64,000 bases of DNA from a bacterium 336/3 (GCA_001281695.1 LJIE01000001.1:874107-938106), one strand, 5' to 3'; positions 7,677 to 19,880 are shown, counted from the first letter of the stretch. The notes: generated from the sequence alone by a model not told the origin. A program made the numbers and translations.

Positions 7677-10600
7677 ATGATGGTGAAGACTACGCCTCAA
7701 AAATGGTTATCAAAATTCAAAAAAACACTAATATTTATAAGTGTTTTTTGGCTTATATCTTTGATATCCTTTGCCCAAGAAACTAACTGTACTGATGGAA
7801 TCGACAATGATAATGACAATCTAATAGATTGTCAAGACCCAGATTGTCCCAGTTGCGACCCTTCTTTAGAGTGTACAGCTCCCTATACTTATTACATGCC
7901 TCCGATTTTTGGAGATAGAGTAAGTTATAACTGTAATTATTATGGTACAGAAGACTTGGTAATCTCTACTTTAGGAAGAGCTACAACAGTAACAATAAAA
8001 GCCCCTAATGGAACAATTTTACAAACAGTCAATATTCCTATTGCTAATCCTGTAAATATCCCTATTGATGGAGTCTCTATACCTATTACTCAAATTATGA
8101 GTAATAACCCTTCTTTAAACACAGTACAAAGTAATAAAGGTTTAATTATTGAGGCTGACCAACCCCTACAAGCAACTTACAGATTGCTTTCAAGGGCTGG
8201 CTGTGCTACAAACAACCAAGATTTATTGCAATTACAAGGAAGAGCTGCATTAGGTCGTTCTTTTTATGCAGCCAGCCAAACAGATATGACAAATTCAACG
8301 GGTCACCATCAAGAAAGACATTTTGTATCTGTGATGGCAACCCAAAATAATACACAAGTTACATTTTATGTACCTCCTACATTTAGATTATTTGATAATA
8401 CAGTTGTAAATATGGCTCTCTCTGATGGCTCAGAAAATACAACATCTGCTCTTGCATTACCAGCAAGCAGAGAAGTAACAGTTACACTCAATGCTGGACA
8501 GAGCTATATGATAGCTACTTTAGATGAAAGAATGAGTGTTACAGGTGTTCGTATAACTTCTGATAAAGATATTGTTGTAAACAGTGGCTCACAACATACC
8601 AACACTACTCAAGGTGGTGATTCAGATGCGGGATTTCATCAAATTGTACCTACACAAGCATTAGAAACAAACTATATAGCTCTAGATGGTGGAAATGTAA
8701 ATAATGTAAAAGATTATTTAGTTATCATTTCAGTAGAAAATAACACAACTTTTACTGTAAATGGTGTTTCTGGCGGTACAGATGGTAGAGGCAGAGCAGT
8801 TCCTACAACATTGAATGCAGGTCAGTATTTTACATACTATTTTGATGATATTCAATATAAAGCTTACAATTTACAAGCATCCAATCGTTTGTACGTTTAT
8901 CATGCAAGTACTTATGGTACAAGTGAATTTGGTATGGATATTTTACCACCAATCAGTACTTGTATAGGTAGTAAACAGTTAGATTTTGAACGTCCAGGAA
9001 CAACCAGTTCAGCTTTTGTAATTGTTCCTACATCAGGCCTTTCTACACTTAGGTTTAGAAATCAGCCCTATACAGTATTTGCAGCAAATATAGACCCTGA
9101 TGGTGGAGGAGCTCTTCCTGCTGCTCAGGCAAATACAATTGGTACATCAGGTTATTCGTATGTTGTATTTTTAGATGCTAATATTTCAGCTATTGGTGTT
9201 AATAATAGGGTTACTTGTAACGAAAAGTTTCACTTAGGAGTAAACTCTCGTACAGGAGGGACAGGAAATTATGCTTTTTATTCTAATTATGAGAAAACCA
9301 TAGAAGTTTTAGATCCAGTAACTCTCCAACCAACAAACGGATACCAAGCAGGAGAAGTGGATCCTGGTGTTCCCATTACACATTGTCTTTTGGTAACAGG
9401 TTGCGGTTCTAATAATACCATTACTGGAGCAACAGCAAGTGGTTATGCAGGTGCTGGTACTGAAGGAACAGTAACAATTTCTGGTACTTGTGTAACTTAC
9501 ACAATGCAACCAGGAGCTCCTTCTTGTGCAAGAGAAACTGTAACTGTAAGCGTTCAAAATGAGTTTGGTATTACGAGTCAGGTGTGTTTACGTTTCGAGA
9601 ATAGAACCAAACCATTTACAGTAGGAACACCAACACCTACAAATCCTTTTATTTGTACAGTTGGTTTACCTAATTCGGTAAGTGTAAGTGTTCCTGTTAC
9701 AGTACCAAGTGGCTCACCCACATTTACATGGGTCAATCCTAATGGGGTAACCATTGCCTCTACCAATACAGGTTCAAACCCTAATTTTACTACCACCATT
9801 ACTGCAAATATTGCAGGAACTTACATACTTACTGTTACAGTTGGTACTTGTAGTCAAAGTGTCAACTTTGTTGTTTCTGCTAGAAACTGTAACGATGCAG
9901 ATGGTGATGGGATTAATGATACTGTAGATATAGATGATGATAATGATGGTATTATTGATGCAGATGAAGGAACAGGAGATAATGATGGTGATGGAGTGGC
10001 CAATAACTTAGACTTGGATAGTGATAATGATGGTATTCCTGATGTAATTGAAGCAGGTGGTGTAGATGCAGATGGTAATGGAATTGTAGATGGAGCAACA
10101 AGTGCTACAGTTGGGCCAAATGGCTTGTTTGATCCTCTTGATAATTTAGGTTTAGGTAATCCTGATTCAGATGGTGATGGCATTGCCAATATTTTTGACT
10201 TGGATGCTGACAATGATGGCATTCCTGATGTAATAGAAGCAGGGGGAGTAGATGTTAATAATGATGGACTTGCAGATAATTATACAGATGCAAACGCCAA
10301 TGGTTTTATAGACTTATATGATTCTAATGCAGGTGCATCTGGTACACCTATCACAGCTACTGGTCCTGATGGTAATAATGATGGAAGGCCTAGCTCTTAT
10401 CCACTAGATAATCCTGATGGAGATGGCAGACCTAATTACCTTGATATTGACTCAGATAATGATGGTATTATAGATTTTGTTGAATCAGGATTGCCTGATG
10501 CTAACAATGATGGAAGACCAGATGGAGCAACAGGATCAGATGGTTGGAGTGATGTAGTGGATGCTCTAGTGTCATTAAATCTCTTAAATTCTGATTTTTC

Positions 10601-13600
10601 AGGTTTACCCAACTATTTGGATATAGACGCTGATAATGATGGAATTGTAGATAATGTGGAAGGTCAGAGTACAGCAGGCTATATTGCTCCAACAGGAACA
10701 GACTCTGATAATGATGGTTTAGATAATGCTTATGACAATGATGATGCTGTATTTGGTGGAAATGTCAATAATGGTATTACACCAGTAAATACAGATGGAG
10801 CAGATGTAGCAGACTATATTGATTTAGATACAGATAATGATGGAAGTTTTGATTTGGTGGAAGGTCATGATAGTGATGGAAATGGAGTAGCAGATACAGG
10901 TTCACCAGCGGATAGTGGAATAGGAGGATTAACAGACTCAGATGGAGATGGTTTATTAGATGGATTTGATAACAATGATGCTTCATGGAATCCAACCAAT
11001 GGAACAACACCAACAAATTATCCAGATGTGATTACAGTGGGAGGAGATAGAGATTGGAGACAAATTAGAGATCATGATGGAGATGGCATACCTGATTTAG
11101 TGGATTTGGATGATGATAATGATGGTATCACTGATTTGAATGAAAGTGGAGGAGTAGATCCATTAGCAGATGCAGATGGAGATGGAATACCAAACTACAT
11201 AGATACAACACCAGGAGTGGGTGTACCAGCTTTTGTGGACACAGATAGCGATGGAATAAATGATGCTTATGACCAAGATCAAGATGGTGTAATTGATGCT
11301 TATGATTTAGATTCAGATAATGATGGTATTAGTGATGTGAGTGAATCAGGAGGTAGTGATCCAGATGGAAATGGAATAGCAGGCACAGGAGTACCCACAG
11401 TAAATGCTCAAGGTCTTGTGTTGATATTAGGTGTACCTGTAAACAATCCAAATGTGGATAGTGATGGAGATGGAGTACCCAATAGTCAAGATTTAGACTC
11501 AGATAATGATGGAATTAGTGATGTTGCTGAAAATGGCAATGGAGCTTTAGATGCCAACAATGATGGTATTGTAGATGGTAGTGATACAGATGGAGATGGA
11601 ATTATCAACAATGCAGCTATTGACAACAACAGCACAATTGGAGGAAACTTTGCAGCCCCAGCCAATGCAGATGGAGATGGTAGACCTAACTATTTGGATT
11701 TAGATTCAGATAATGATGGAATTAGTGATGTTGCTGAAAATGGCAATGGAGCTTTAGATGCTAATAATGATGGTATTGTGGATGGAACAGACTCTGATGG
11801 AGATGGAATTATCAACAATACAGCTATTGACAACAACAGCACAATTGGAGGTAACTTTACAGCCCCAGCCAATGCAGATGGAGATACTAGACCTAACTAT
11901 TTGGATTTAGATTCAGATAATGATGGAATTAGTGATGTTGCTGAAAATGGCAATGGAGCTTTAGATGCTAATAATGATGGTATTGTGGATGGAACAGACT
12001 CTGATGGAGATGGAATTATCAACAATACAGCTATTGACAACAACAGCACAATTGGAGGTAACTTTACAGCCCCAGCCAATGCAGATGGAGATGGCAGACC
12101 TAACTATTTGGATATTGATTCAGATAATGATGGAATTACAGATATTGATGAGACAAATCCAGCCTTAGATGCCAACAATGATGGTATTGTAGATGGAACA
12201 GACTCTGATGGAGATGGAATCATCAACAATGCAACTATTGATAATAACAGTACAGTTGGAGGAAATTTCCCTACTGCACCCAATACAGATTCAAATGGTC
12301 TGCCTAACTATTTAGATATAGATGCTGATAATGATGGAATTGTAGATAATGTGGAAGGTCAGAGTACAGCAGGCTATATTGCTCCAACAGGAACAGATAC
12401 AGATGGAGATGGCTTAGACAATGCTTATGATGCTATTGTAGGTATAGGAGGAGCAGGCATTACACCAGTAAATACAGATGGAGTGGATAATCCTGATTAT
12501 ACAGATTTAAACTCAGATAATGATGCCTTAACAGATTTAATAGAAGGTCATGATAGTGATGGAAATGGAGTAGCAGATGCAGGTTCACCAGCGGATAGTG
12601 GAATAGGAGGATCAACAGATACAGATGGAGATGGTTTATTAGATGGATTTGATAACAATGATGCTTCATGGAATCCAACCAATGGAACAACACCAACAAG
12701 TTATCCAGATGTGATTACAGTGGGAGGAGATAGAGATTGGAGACAAGTCCCTCTAGCGAATTTGGGAGTAACCAAAGTGGCAAGTAACAATACCCCAGCA
12801 GTTGGAAGTAACATTACTTTCACAATTACAGCTAACAATGCAGGTCCAAGTAATGCAACAGGAGTGGTAATCAATGATGTATTACCTGCTGGTTACACAT
12901 TTGTATCATCTACTCCATCAGTTGGCACTTATAACAGTGGAACAGGAGTTTGGACAATTGGAAACTTAGCAAATGGAGCTTCTGCAACATTAGATATAGT
13001 AGTGACAGTGAATGCAACAGGTAGTTATGCTAATACAGCAACAATTTCGGGTAATGAAACAGACCCAACACCTGGAAATAATACTTCTACCTCTACTCCA
13101 GTACCAGTTCCACAAGCGAATTTAGGAGTAACCAAAGTAGCAAGTAATAATACTCCAGCAGTTGGAAGTAATATTACTTTCACGATTACAGCTAACAATG
13201 CAGGTCCAAGTAATGCAACAGGAGTGGTAATTAATGATGTATTACCTGCTGGTTATACATTTGTATCATCTACTCCATCAGTTGGCACTTATAACAATGG
13301 AACAGGAGTTTGGACAATTGGAAACTTAGCCAATGGAGCTTCTGCAACATTAGATATAGTAGTGACAGTGAATGCAACAGGTAGTTATGCTAATACAGCA
13401 ACAATTTCGGGTAATGAAACAGACCCAACACCTGGAAACAATACTTCTACTTCTACTCCAGTACCAGCTCCACAAGCGAATTTGGGAGTGACCAAAGTAG
13501 CAAGTAACAATACTCCAGCAGTTGGAAGTAACATTACTTTCACCATTACAGCCAGCAATGCAGGTCCAAGTAATGCAACAGGAGTGGTAATTAATGATGT

Positions 13601-16379
13601 ATTACCTGCTGGTTACACATTTGTATCATCTACTCCATCAGTTGGCACTTATAACAATGGAACAGGAGTTTGGACAATTGGAAACTTAGCAAATGGAGCT
13701 TCTGCAACATTAGATATAGTAGTGACAGTGAATGCAACAGGTAGTTATGCTAATACAGCAACAATTTCGGGTAATGAAACAGACCCAACACCTGGAAACA
13801 ATACTTCTACCTCTACTCCAGTACCAGCTCCACAAGCGAATTTAGGAGTAACCAAAGTAGCAAGTAACAATACCCCAGCAGTTGGAAGTAACATTACTTT
13901 CACAATTACAGCTAACAATGCAGGTCCAAGTAATGCAACAGGAGTGGTAATCAATGATGTATTACCTGCTGGTTACACATTTGTATCATCTACTCCATCA
14001 GTTGGCACTTATAACAGTGGAACAGGAGTTTGGACAATTGGAAACTTAGCAAATGGAGCTTCTGCAACATTAGATATAGTAGTGACAGTGAATGCAACAG
14101 GTAGTTATGCTAATACAGCAACAATTTCGGGTAATGAAACAGACCCAACACCTGGAAATAATACTTCTACCTCTACTCCAGTACCAGTTCCACAAGCGAA
14201 TTTAGGAGTAACCAAAGTGGCAAGTAACAATACCCCAGCAGTTGGAAGTAATATTACTTTCACGATTACAGCTAACAATGCAGGTCCAAGTAATGCAACA
14301 GGAGTGGTAATTAATGATGTATTACCTGCTGGTTATACATTTGTATCATCTACTCCATCAGTTGGCACTTATAACAATGGAACAGGAGTTTGGACAATTG
14401 GAAACTTAGCCAATGGAGCTTCTGCAACATTAGATATAGTAGTGACAGTGAATGTAACAGGTAGTTATGCTAACACAGCAACAATTTCGGGTAATGAAAC
14501 AGACCCAACACCTGGAAACAATACTTCTACTGCTACTCCAGTACCAGCTCCACAAGCGAATTTGGGAGTGACCAAAGTAGCAAGTAACAATACCCCAGCA
14601 GTTGGAAGTAACATTACTTTCACAATTACAGCTAACAATGCAGGTCCAAGTAATGCAACAGGAGTGGTAATCAATGATGTATTACCTGCTGGTTACACAT
14701 TTGTATCATCTACTCCATCAGTTGGCACTTATAACAGTGGAACAGGAGTTTGGACAATTGGAAACTTAGCAAATGGAGCTTCTGCAACATTAGATATAGT
14801 AGTGACAGTGAATGCAACAGGTAGTTATGCTAATACAGCAACAATTTCGGGTAATGAAACAGACCCAACACCTGGAAATAATACTTCTACCTCTACTCCA
14901 GTACCAGTTCCACAAGCGAATTTAGGAGTAACCAAAGTGGCAAGTAACAATACTCCAGCAGTTGGAAGTAACATTACTTTCACGATTACAGCTAACAATG
15001 CAGGTCCAAGTAATGCAACAGGAGTGGTAATTAATGATGTATTACCAGCTGGCTATACATTTGTATCTTCAACACCATCAGTTGGCACTTATAACAGTGG
15101 AACAGGAGTTTGGACAATTGGAAACTTAGCCAATGGAGCTTCTGCAACATTAGATATAGTAGTGACAGTGAATGCAACAGGAAGTTATGCTAATACAGCA
15201 ACAATTTCGGGTAATGAAACAGACCCAACACCTGGAAACAATACTTCTACCTCTACTCCAGTACCAGTTAATCTTGCACCTACTGCTAACAATGATACCA
15301 ATGGAACATCTCTAAATACACCAGTAAGTGGTGGAGTAAGTGGCAATGATGTGTTACCTGCTGGTGGAACATATACCTTCACAGTAACAACACCTCCTAA
15401 CCCTGCTCAAGGAACAGTAGTGATGAACCCTGATGGGACTTATACTTTCACTCCAGCAACAGGTTTTGTAGGTACTACAACATTTGTTTATCAAGTATGT
15501 AATCAGTTTGGACAGTGTAGTTCAGCAACTGTAACTATCACTATAGGACAACCTCCTTTAGCTGTAAATGATACATACAATACAGGTGCAGGCATACCTG
15601 TAAATGGAAATGTTGGAACAAATGACCAGAATACAAGTGGTGGAACATTTACATTGGTAAGTGGTGGTACAGCAACACAAAATGGTACATTAGTATTGAA
15701 CCCTAATGGTACATTTACTTTCACACCAAACAATGGTTTTGTAGGAACAGTGACATTTGTTTATCAGATATGTAATCCAATGGGATGTTCACAAGCAACT
15801 GTAACAATTAATGTAGCTCCTCTAGTAGTAGCTGTTGATGATAACTACACAATAGGTGTAAATAATCCTATTACAGATTCTTTATCAATAAATGACATAC
15901 TTCCTATTGGTTCAGTTCCTGTATTTAGCCTTGTAAATGGCGGTACAGCAGCCGATAATGGTACATTGGTTATAAACCCTAATGGTACATTTACATTCAC
16001 ACCAAATAATGGTTTTGTGGGTACAGTAACATTCACATACCAAGTATGTAATCAGTTTGGACAGTGTAGTACGGCAACTGTAACTATCAATATTATTGAA
16101 CCAACAGTGATTATTCCTGAAGGATTTTCTCCTAATAATGATGGTACAAACGATTTCTTTATCATCAAAGGTAGAAATGGAAGACCATTAGTCTTGAAAA
16201 TCTATAATCGTTGGGGTAATTTGGTGTATGAAAATAACAATTATGAAGATAATTGGAATGGAACAGCTAATATAGGTATCCGTATAGGTGACCAACTTCC
16301 TGATGGCACATATTTTTATACAGCTGAATTCAAGGATAATGGTGAACGTTATGCACGTTATCTAACTATCAAACGTTAA
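7677..16379 (+). CDS. Giant T9SS type-B secreted adhesin (SprB-like) with IgGFc-binding, calcium-rich and tandem repeat domains
   Basis: Secreted surface protein of 2900 residues. It starts at ATG 7677; the frame opens at a TTG 7641, but the signal peptide (Lys-rich start, hydrophobic core, cleavage after SFA) fits the ATG. Order: a Cys-rich DGIDNDND segment; an IgGFc-binding-type domain (about 50-430); Ig-like modules (about 530-740); a long Asp-rich run of thrombospondin-3-like DxDxDG calcium repeats (about 740-1690) with internal duplications; seven 120-residue DUF11-like repeats (about 1694-2533); three Ig/cadherin-like repeats of the [12 protein letters not shown] type (to about 2815). 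It ends in a gliding-motility-associated type-B sorting domain ([33 protein letters not shown]). By family it should be exported by the T9SS and held on the surface. The following SprF-like gene is the usual dedicated partner of type-B substrates. Confidence 0.92.
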   Translation: MMVKTTPQKWLSKFKKTLIFISVFWLISLISFAQETNCTDGIDNDNDNLIDCQDPDCPSCDPSLECTAPYTYYMPPIFGDRVSYNCNYYGTEDLVISTLGRATTVTIKAPNGTILQTVNIPIANPVNIPIDGVSIPITQIMSNNPSLNTVQSNKGLIIEADQPLQATYRLLSRAGCATNNQDLLQLQGRAALGRSFYAASQTDMTNSTGHHQERHFVSVMATQNNTQVTFYVPPTFRLFDNTVVNMALSDGSENTTSALALPASREVTVTLNAGQSYMIATLDERMSVTGVRITSDKDIVVNSGSQHTNTTQGGDSDAGFHQIVPTQALETNYIALDGGNVNNVKDYLVIISVENNTTFTVNGVSGGTDGRGRAVPTTLNAGQYFTYYFDDIQYKAYNLQASNRLYVYHASTYGTSEFGMDILPPISTCIGSKQLDFERPGTTSSAFVIVPTSGLSTLRFRNQPYTVFAANIDPDGGGALPAAQANTIGTSGYSYVVFLDANISAIGVNNRVTCNEKFHLGVNSRTGGTGNYAFYSNYEKTIEVLDPVTLQPTNGYQAGEVDPGVPITHCLLVTGCGSNNTITGATASGYAGAGTEGTVTISGTCVTYTMQPGAPSCARETVTVSVQNEFGITSQVCLRFENRTKPFTVGTPTPTNPFICTVGLPNSVSVSVPVTVPSGSPTFTWVNPNGVTIASTNTGSNPNFTTTITANIAGTYILTVTVGTCSQSVNFVVSARNCNDADGDGINDTVDIDDDNDGIIDADEGTGDNDGDGVANNLDLDSDNDGIPDVIEAGGVDADGNGIVDGATSATVGPNGLFDPLDNLGLGNPDSDGDGIANIFDLDADNDGIPDVIEAGGVDVNNDGLADNYTDANANGFIDLYDSNAGASGTPITATGPDGNNDGRPSSYPLDNPDGDGRPNYLDIDSDNDGIIDFVESGLPDANNDGRPDGATGSDGWSDVVDALVSLNLLNSDFSGLPNYLDIDADNDGIVDNVEGQSTAGYIAPTGTDSDNDGLDNAYDNDDAVFGGNVNNGITPVNTDGADVADYIDLDTDNDGSFDLVEGHDSDGNGVADTGSPADSGIGGLTDSDGDGLLDGFDNNDASWNPTNGTTPTNYPDVITVGGDRDWRQIRDHDGDGIPDLVDLDDDNDGITDLNESGGVDPLADADGDGIPNYIDTTPGVGVPAFVDTDSDGINDAYDQDQDGVIDAYDLDSDNDGISDVSESGGSDPDGNGIAGTGVPTVNAQGLVLILGVPVNNPNVDSDGDGVPNSQDLDSDNDGISDVAENGNGALDANNDGIVDGSDTDGDGIINNAAIDNNSTIGGNFAAPANADGDGRPNYLDLDSDNDGISDVAENGNGALDANNDGIVDGTDSDGDGIINNTAIDNNSTIGGNFTAPANADGDTRPNYLDLDSDNDGISDVAENGNGALDANNDGIVDGTDSDGDGIINNTAIDNNSTIGGNFTAPANADGDGRPNYLDIDSDNDGITDIDETNPALDANNDGIVDGTDSDGDGIINNATIDNNSTVGGNFPTAPNTDSNGLPNYLDIDADNDGIVDNVEGQSTAGYIAPTGTDTDGDGLDNAYDAIVGIGGAGITPVNTDGVDNPDYTDLNSDNDALTDLIEGHDSDGNGVADAGSPADSGIGGSTDTDGDGLLDGFDNNDASWNPTNGTTPTSYPDVITVGGDRDWRQVPLANLGVTKVASNNTPAVGSNITFTITANNAGPSNATGVVINDVLPAGYTFVSSTPSVGTYNSGTGVWTIGNLANGASATLDIVVTVNATGSYANTATISGNETDPTPGNNTSTSTPVPVPQANLGVTKVASNNTPAVGSNITFTITANNAGPSNATGVVINDVLPAGYTFVSSTPSVGTYNNGTGVWTIGNLANGASATLDIVVTVNATGSYANTATISGNETDPTPGNNTSTSTPVPAPQANLGVTKVASNNTPAVGSNITFTITASNAGPSNATGVVINDVLPAGYTFVSSTPSVGTYNNGTGVWTIGNLANGASATLDIVVTVNATGSYANTATISGNETDPTPGNNTSTSTPVPAPQANLGVTKVASNNTPAVGSNITFTITANNAGPSNATGVVINDVLPAGYTFVSSTPSVGTYNSGTGVWTIGNLANGASATLDIVVTVNATGSYANTATISGNETDPTPGNNTSTSTPVPVPQANLGVTKVASNNTPAVGSNITFTITANNAGPSNATGVVINDVLPAGYTFVSSTPSVGTYNNGTGVWTIGNLANGASATLDIVVTVNVTGSYANTATISGNETDPTPGNNTSTATPVPAPQANLGVTKVASNNTPAVGSNITFTITANNAGPSNATGVVINDVLPAGYTFVSSTPSVGTYNSGTGVWTIGNLANGASATLDIVVTVNATGSYANTATISGNETDPTPGNNTSTSTPVPVPQANLGVTKVASNNTPAVGSNITFTITANNAGPSNATGVVINDVLPAGYTFVSSTPSVGTYNSGTGVWTIGNLANGASATLDIVVTVNATGSYANTATISGNETDPTPGNNTSTSTPVPVNLAPTANNDTNGTSLNTPVSGGVSGNDVLPAGGTYTFTVTTPPNPAQGTVVMNPDGTYTFTPATGFVGTTTFVYQVCNQFGQCSSATVTITIGQPPLAVNDTYNTGAGIPVNGNVGTNDQNTSGGTFTLVSGGTATQNGTLVLNPNGTFTFTPNNGFVGTVTFVYQICNPMGCSQATVTINVAPLVVAVDDNYTIGVNNPITDSLSINDILPIGSVPVFSLVNGGTAADNGTLVINPNGTFTFTPNNGFVGTVTFTYQVCNQFGQCSTATVTINIIEPTVIIPEGFSPNNDGTNDFFIIKGRNGRPLVLKIYNRWGNLVYENNNYEDNWNGTANIGIRIGDQLPDGTYFYTAEFKDNGERYARYLTIKR
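10606..12750 (+). repeat. Duplicated 450-bp block in the calcium-binding region
   Basis: The block at about 10606-11064 (from [19 protein letters not shown] to VGGDRDWRQ) recurs at about 12304-12750 with long stretches of identical DNA. Both copies contain [11 protein letters not shown] and [14 protein letters not shown]. The copies flank the 207-bp tandem repeats, so the middle of the calcium-binding region looks built by segmental duplication. Confidence 0.75.
11490..12314 (+). repeat. Four tandem 207-bp repeats (69 residues each)
   Basis: Units begin at 11490, 11697, 11904 and 12111, each opening with an LDSDNDGI-type calcium loop and containing [10 protein letters not shown] and GDGIINN. 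Units 2 and 3 are almost identical in DNA. The last unit is 204 bp and more diverged. All lie in frame within the adhesin. Confidence 0.85.
12756..15275 (+). repeat. Seven tandem 360-bp DUF11-like repeats, no indels
   Basis: Units start with GCGAAT at 12756, 13116, 13476, 13836, 14196, 14556 and 14916, exactly 360 bp apart. Marker variants show a higher-order pattern. Units 1, 4 and 6 share CAGTGGA, GCAAATGG and the CCAGTTCC tail. Units 2 and 5 share CAATGGA and GCCAATGG. Unit 3 has its own CCAGCAATG. Unit 7 has silent changes (CCAGCTGGC). The array thus grew by copying multi-unit segments. Confidence 0.93.
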
Positions 16380-16399
16380 TTTCAAATCAACTTGCAGAT

Positions 16400-16419
16400 C
16401 TCTCTGGGTATCCAGAGAG
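16400..16419 (+). promoter_or_regulatory. Intercistronic hairpin between adhesin and sprF-like gene
   Basis: CTCTCTGG (16400-16407), loop GTAT, CCAGAGAG (16412-16419): a perfect 8-bp stem with no T-run, 28 bases before the next start codon. Without a T-run it is more likely a processing or stability element that lets the small SprF-like protein be made in larger amounts than the adhesin. That role is inferred. Confidence 0.45.
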
Positions 16420-16446
16420 CTTCTGTAAGTCAAACCAACAAAGACA

Positions 16447-17376
16447 ATGAAAAAGATTCAAAATATTGTTTTAGGGTTTTTGATGTTATCAAGTTTGATA
16501 GCATCTGCCCAACAAGATGCGATGTTTTCGCAGTATATGTTCAATCCAATTGCTGTAAACCCTGCTTATGTAGGTAGTAATGAAGCACTTACATTTACAG
16601 GTTTATTTAGAAGCCAATGGGTAGGTATTAAAGGAGCTCCTAATACAGGTACATTTTCGATAGATGCACCTTTTAGAGGTGAAAAAATGGGAGTAGGTCT
16701 GAATTTAGTTGCAGATAGAATAGGGATTATAAGTACTATTGGTGCTTTTGGTTCTTATGCTTATCGCATCAAAACTTCTGAAAAGGGTAGATTGGCTTTA
16801 GGTTTACAAGTTGGATTTAGCCAGTATACAGCAGATTTGCAAGGAGTAAATTTAGGAGACCCTAATGACCCAGCTTTTTCCAATAATATCAACCATTTAC
16901 AACCCAATGTAGGTGTAGGAACATGGTATAATACAGATAGACTTTTTGTAGGAGTTTCTATTCCTCATTTGATAAATAATTCACTTACAGATGAGTATCA
17001 ATTTTTAAATGATACAAATGGAGCGAGACAGTACAGACATTATTTCATTACAGCAGGTTATGCTTTTGATTTGAAAGAAGACTTGGTATTGAAACCCTCT
17101 GTTTTATTTAAAGGAGTAGGAGGAGCACCTTTACAAGTAGATTTGAATGCAACATTATGGTATTTAGATAGATTTGGAGTGGGAGCTTCTTGGCGTTCAT
17201 TTAGTTCTGCCAATATTCTGGTAGGATATAAAATCAATGAACAATTGAGTGCTGGTTATGCCTATGATTTTTCTACGACAGACCTACAAAAATACAATAG
17301 TGGTAGTCATGAATTGATGTTGCGTTATCAGTTAAAATCTGATAAAACTAAAATTATCACTCCAAGATTCTTTTAA
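16447..17376 (+). CDS. PorP/SprF family T9SS outer-membrane protein
   Basis: Outer-membrane beta-barrel protein of 309 residues with a Sec signal peptide (cleavage after SAQ) and the family start QQDAMFSQYMFNPIAVNPAYVGS. Aromatic alternating strands follow through the length (for example FRSQWVGIKGAPNTGTFSIDAPF). In Flavobacterium, SprF is needed for export or surface attachment of the adhesin SprB, and PorP/SprF paralogues are each coded next to their type-B substrate. This gene sits 67 bases after the adhesin and 2 bases before the OmpA gene, so the three form one functional unit. Confidence 0.92.
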   Translation: MKKIQNIVLGFLMLSSLIASAQQDAMFSQYMFNPIAVNPAYVGSNEALTFTGLFRSQWVGIKGAPNTGTFSIDAPFRGEKMGVGLNLVADRIGIISTIGAFGSYAYRIKTSEKGRLALGLQVGFSQYTADLQGVNLGDPNDPAFSNNINHLQPNVGVGTWYNTDRLFVGVSIPHLINNSLTDEYQFLNDTNGARQYRHYFITAGYAFDLKEDLVLKPSVLFKGVGGAPLQVDLNATLWYLDRFGVGASWRSFSSANILVGYKINEQLSAGYAYDFSTTDLQKYNSGSHELMLRYQLKSDKTKIITPRFF

Positions 17377-17378
17377 GC

Positions 17379-19628
17379 ATGAAAAAGATATTTATTATAG
17401 TAGCATTCTTTCCCATACTGGTGTATGGTCAAAGTCTCAAGAAGAAAGTAGCAGACAAAGATTTCTCAAGTTTTCATTATGTTGAAGCTATCAAACATTA
17501 TGAAAGTCTTGTGGCTAAAAATCCTGAAGATGCAGACTCTGAAGAAAAATTGGCAGAAAGCTATCGCCAAATTAACGATACCAAAAATGCTGAAAAATGG
17601 TATGGTAAAGTAGCTCAAAGAGCAGGTTCTAAACCTATTGCCAAACTTTATTATGCAGAATCTCTTGCCAATGAAAAGAAATATGAGGAAGCAAAAGTAT
17701 GGTATGCTAAATATGCTCAGGAAATGGCAAGTGATAGCAGAGGCAATAACTTTGTAAATTTCTATACTAAGGAAATGAGTAGTTTAGAGAAAAGTGCAAA
17801 TGATTATAGTATTGAAAAAGCAACTTTCAATTCTGAAACTGGCTCTGATTTTAGCCCTGCTTTTATGGGAGATAAAATTGTTTTTTGCTCAAATCGCCAT
17901 TCTACAAGCAATGGTATCAGAAAAGATGAGTTTAAGTGGACGAAAACCTCTTTTTTAGATTTGTATGTAGTAGATGCAAATGGCAATGTAGAAGTTTTTA
18001 ACAAAAAACTTAATAGTCGTTATCATGAAGGACCTGTAGCTTTTTTTCAAGGAAATAACAAGGTTGTTTTTACTCGTAACAATTATTTTGAAGGTAAATA
18101 CAAAGAAAGTTCTGAAGGAGTAAATAAATTAAAAATGTTTTTTGCAGAAAAAACTGAAAATGGTTCTTGGGGCAATGTAGTTCCTTTTCCATATAATAGT
18201 GATGAATATAGTGTTGGGCATCCTACACTTTCGCCAGATGGACAAACACTTTATTTCGCTTCTGATATGCCTGGTGGTTTAGGAGAGACAGATATTTATA
18301 TGTCTAAACTCGAAAATGGTGTTTGGGGAAAACCTGTAAATATGGGTAAGGGTATCAATACAGAAGGTAAAGAAGAATTTCCTTTTATGGATGGTAAAGG
18401 ACATTTGTTTTTCTCTTCAACAGGATACGGAGGTTTTGGAGGTTTAGATATTTTCTTTGCTGAGAATGTAAATGGACAATTTGAGAAACCTACTAATGTA
18501 GGTTTGCCACTCAACTCTTCTCAAGATGATTTTGGTATTATTGTAGATGAAACAGGAATGGCAGGCTATCTTTCATCTGATAGAGCTAGTGCTGCTGCTC
18601 AAGATGATATTTACAAATTTTCAGGAAAACCTTTTGGTAATTTTATTACGCTCAAAGCAATTACGATTCATGCTGAAACTAAGAATCCAATTCCAATGGC
18701 TAATGTAGATATTAGTGTTGAAGAGGTGGTTAGTAGCAGTGTTTCAGGGGAAAATGGAATGGTAGAAGGTAAATTTAACAGAACAAAAACTTATAGCTTT
18801 GTTGTGAAAAAAGAAGGTTTTGAAGAAAAAAGAATGACTTTGACACCCGAGCAACTTAAGACTTATAAAAATGGAGATTTGATAGAGATTCCTCTTGTTC
18901 CAATTCCTCAGAATATGCCTGTTGTGGTAATTTTGGATGAAGAAACTCGAGAGCCTGTTGCATCACACTTACTAATAGTAGATAAAACCAAAAAAGCAGT
19001 TTTTGAGCAGAAGGAAGTCAGTAAAACGACTGTAGAAAAGATAGGAAATGGAAAGTTTGACTTGAATGTAACTGCAAAAGGGTATTTCTTCAAGAATGAC
19101 ACCATGAGCATTGTAGATAATAAGAAAAAAACAGAAAAAATTGTTTTGCTTAAAAGATTAAAGAAAAATATGGTTTTGGTAGTAAACAATATCAATTTCG
19201 AGTTTAATTCTGATAAACTGACTCTACAATCCAAAAAAGAAGTAGATTATATCTACGAATTGATGAAGGAAAATCCGAGTTTAAAAATAGGTGTGTATGC
19301 TCACACGGATGCTGTAGGTACAGATGCTAAAAACTTAGACTTATCAAATCGAAGAGCAAAATCTGTTTATAGCTATATCAATTCTAAAGGAATACCCATT
19401 GAAAGAATGAAATGGCAAGGTTTTGGGGAAAGTAAACCCATAGAAACCAATAATACTAAAGAAGGTAGAGCTAAAAATAGAAGGGTAGAATTTGAAGTAT
19501 TGGAAGTAGAAGGTGTAGAAATTAAAGATAAATATGATTCTAATAAAGGAATAAAAGACGATAAGTTTGATGAGAAAAAAGCTTCGGAAGAAGAAAGAAA
19601 GAAAAAAGAGAAAGAAGGGAAACCTTAA
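17379..19628 (+). CDS. PorE-like OmpA-family protein with TPR, PD40 and carboxypeptidase-regulatory domains
   Basis: Exported protein of 749 residues. Order: signal peptide (to YGQ, about residue 18); TPR-like helices (about 25-130); WD40/PD40 beta-propeller strands (about 150-410, with LSPDGQTLYFASD and GETDIYMSK); a carboxypeptidase-regulatory Ig-like module (about 425-590); a C-terminal OmpA peptidoglycan-binding domain (about 600-715, INFEFNSDKLTLQS, AHTDAVGTDAKNLDLSNRRA and NRRVEFEV). A Lys/Glu-rich tail follows. This is the architecture of PorE and its paralogues, which anchor T9SS components to peptidoglycan. It starts 2 bases after the sprF-like stop and ends in a strong terminator. 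Confidence 0.9.
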   Translation: MKKIFIIVAFFPILVYGQSLKKKVADKDFSSFHYVEAIKHYESLVAKNPEDADSEEKLAESYRQINDTKNAEKWYGKVAQRAGSKPIAKLYYAESLANEKKYEEAKVWYAKYAQEMASDSRGNNFVNFYTKEMSSLEKSANDYSIEKATFNSETGSDFSPAFMGDKIVFCSNRHSTSNGIRKDEFKWTKTSFLDLYVVDANGNVEVFNKKLNSRYHEGPVAFFQGNNKVVFTRNNYFEGKYKESSEGVNKLKMFFAEKTENGSWGNVVPFPYNSDEYSVGHPTLSPDGQTLYFASDMPGGLGETDIYMSKLENGVWGKPVNMGKGINTEGKEEFPFMDGKGHLFFSSTGYGGFGGLDIFFAENVNGQFEKPTNVGLPLNSSQDDFGIIVDETGMAGYLSSDRASAAAQDDIYKFSGKPFGNFITLKAITIHAETKNPIPMANVDISVEEVVSSSVSGENGMVEGKFNRTKTYSFVVKKEGFEEKRMTLTPEQLKTYKNGDLIEIPLVPIPQNMPVVVILDEETREPVASHLLIVDKTKKAVFEQKEVSKTTVEKIGNGKFDLNVTAKGYFFKNDTMSIVDNKKKTEKIVLLKRLKKNMVLVVNNINFEFNSDKLTLQSKKEVDYIYELMKENPSLKIGVYAHTDAVGTDAKNLDLSNRRAKSVYSYINSKGIPIERMKWQGFGESKPIETNNTKEGRAKNRRVEFEVLEVEGVEIKDKYDSNKGIKDDKFDEKKASEEERKKKEKEGKP

Positions 19629-19629
19629 T

Positions 19630-19662
19630 AAAGAGCAGGCTTAAAGCCTGCTCTTTTGATTT
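19630..19662 (+). terminator. Rho-independent terminator of the adhesin operon
   Basis: AAAGAGCAGGC (19630-19640), loop TTAAA, GCCTGCTCTTT (19646-19656), then T. An 11-bp GC-containing stem immediately after the OmpA-family stop codon. Confidence 0.9.
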
Positions 19663-19824
19663 TTGAGTCAATTTCTCTAATCTTAGTTCTTGTTTTTGAT
19701 GATATTAAATAAGAATTTCTTGGACTTCTGTTTAAATATTTGAGTTTTTAGAACATATTTTTTCATTTTAATCTTTCAATATGGAGTTGCAAACAAAATT
19801 TACACTTTTAATATCACATCAAAA

Positions 19825-19858
19825 ATATTCCCAATACAAATAATAGTATTGGGAATAT
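19825..19858 (-). terminator. Terminator of the fasciclin gene
   Basis: A 13-bp perfect inverted repeat (ATATTCCCAATAC at 19825-19837, GTATTGGGAATAT at 19846-19858), loop of 8. On the minus strand it is followed by TTTT, which fits the end of the minus-strand fasciclin-domain gene 22 bases away. Confidence 0.8.
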
Positions 19859-19880
19859 AGAATTTTGATATTGTGTATTT

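Noticed and set aside
12756-15275. Regularly spaced repeats that could suggest a CRISPR array
   Set aside because: The units are 360 bp, contiguous without spacers, and code in frame for protein domains.
9309-15733. Many open frames on the minus strand across the adhesin gene
   Set aside because: They are repeats of the same antisense frame within the tandem units, with low-complexity Leu/Pro/Val-rich products and no start signals; the plus-strand gene explains the region.
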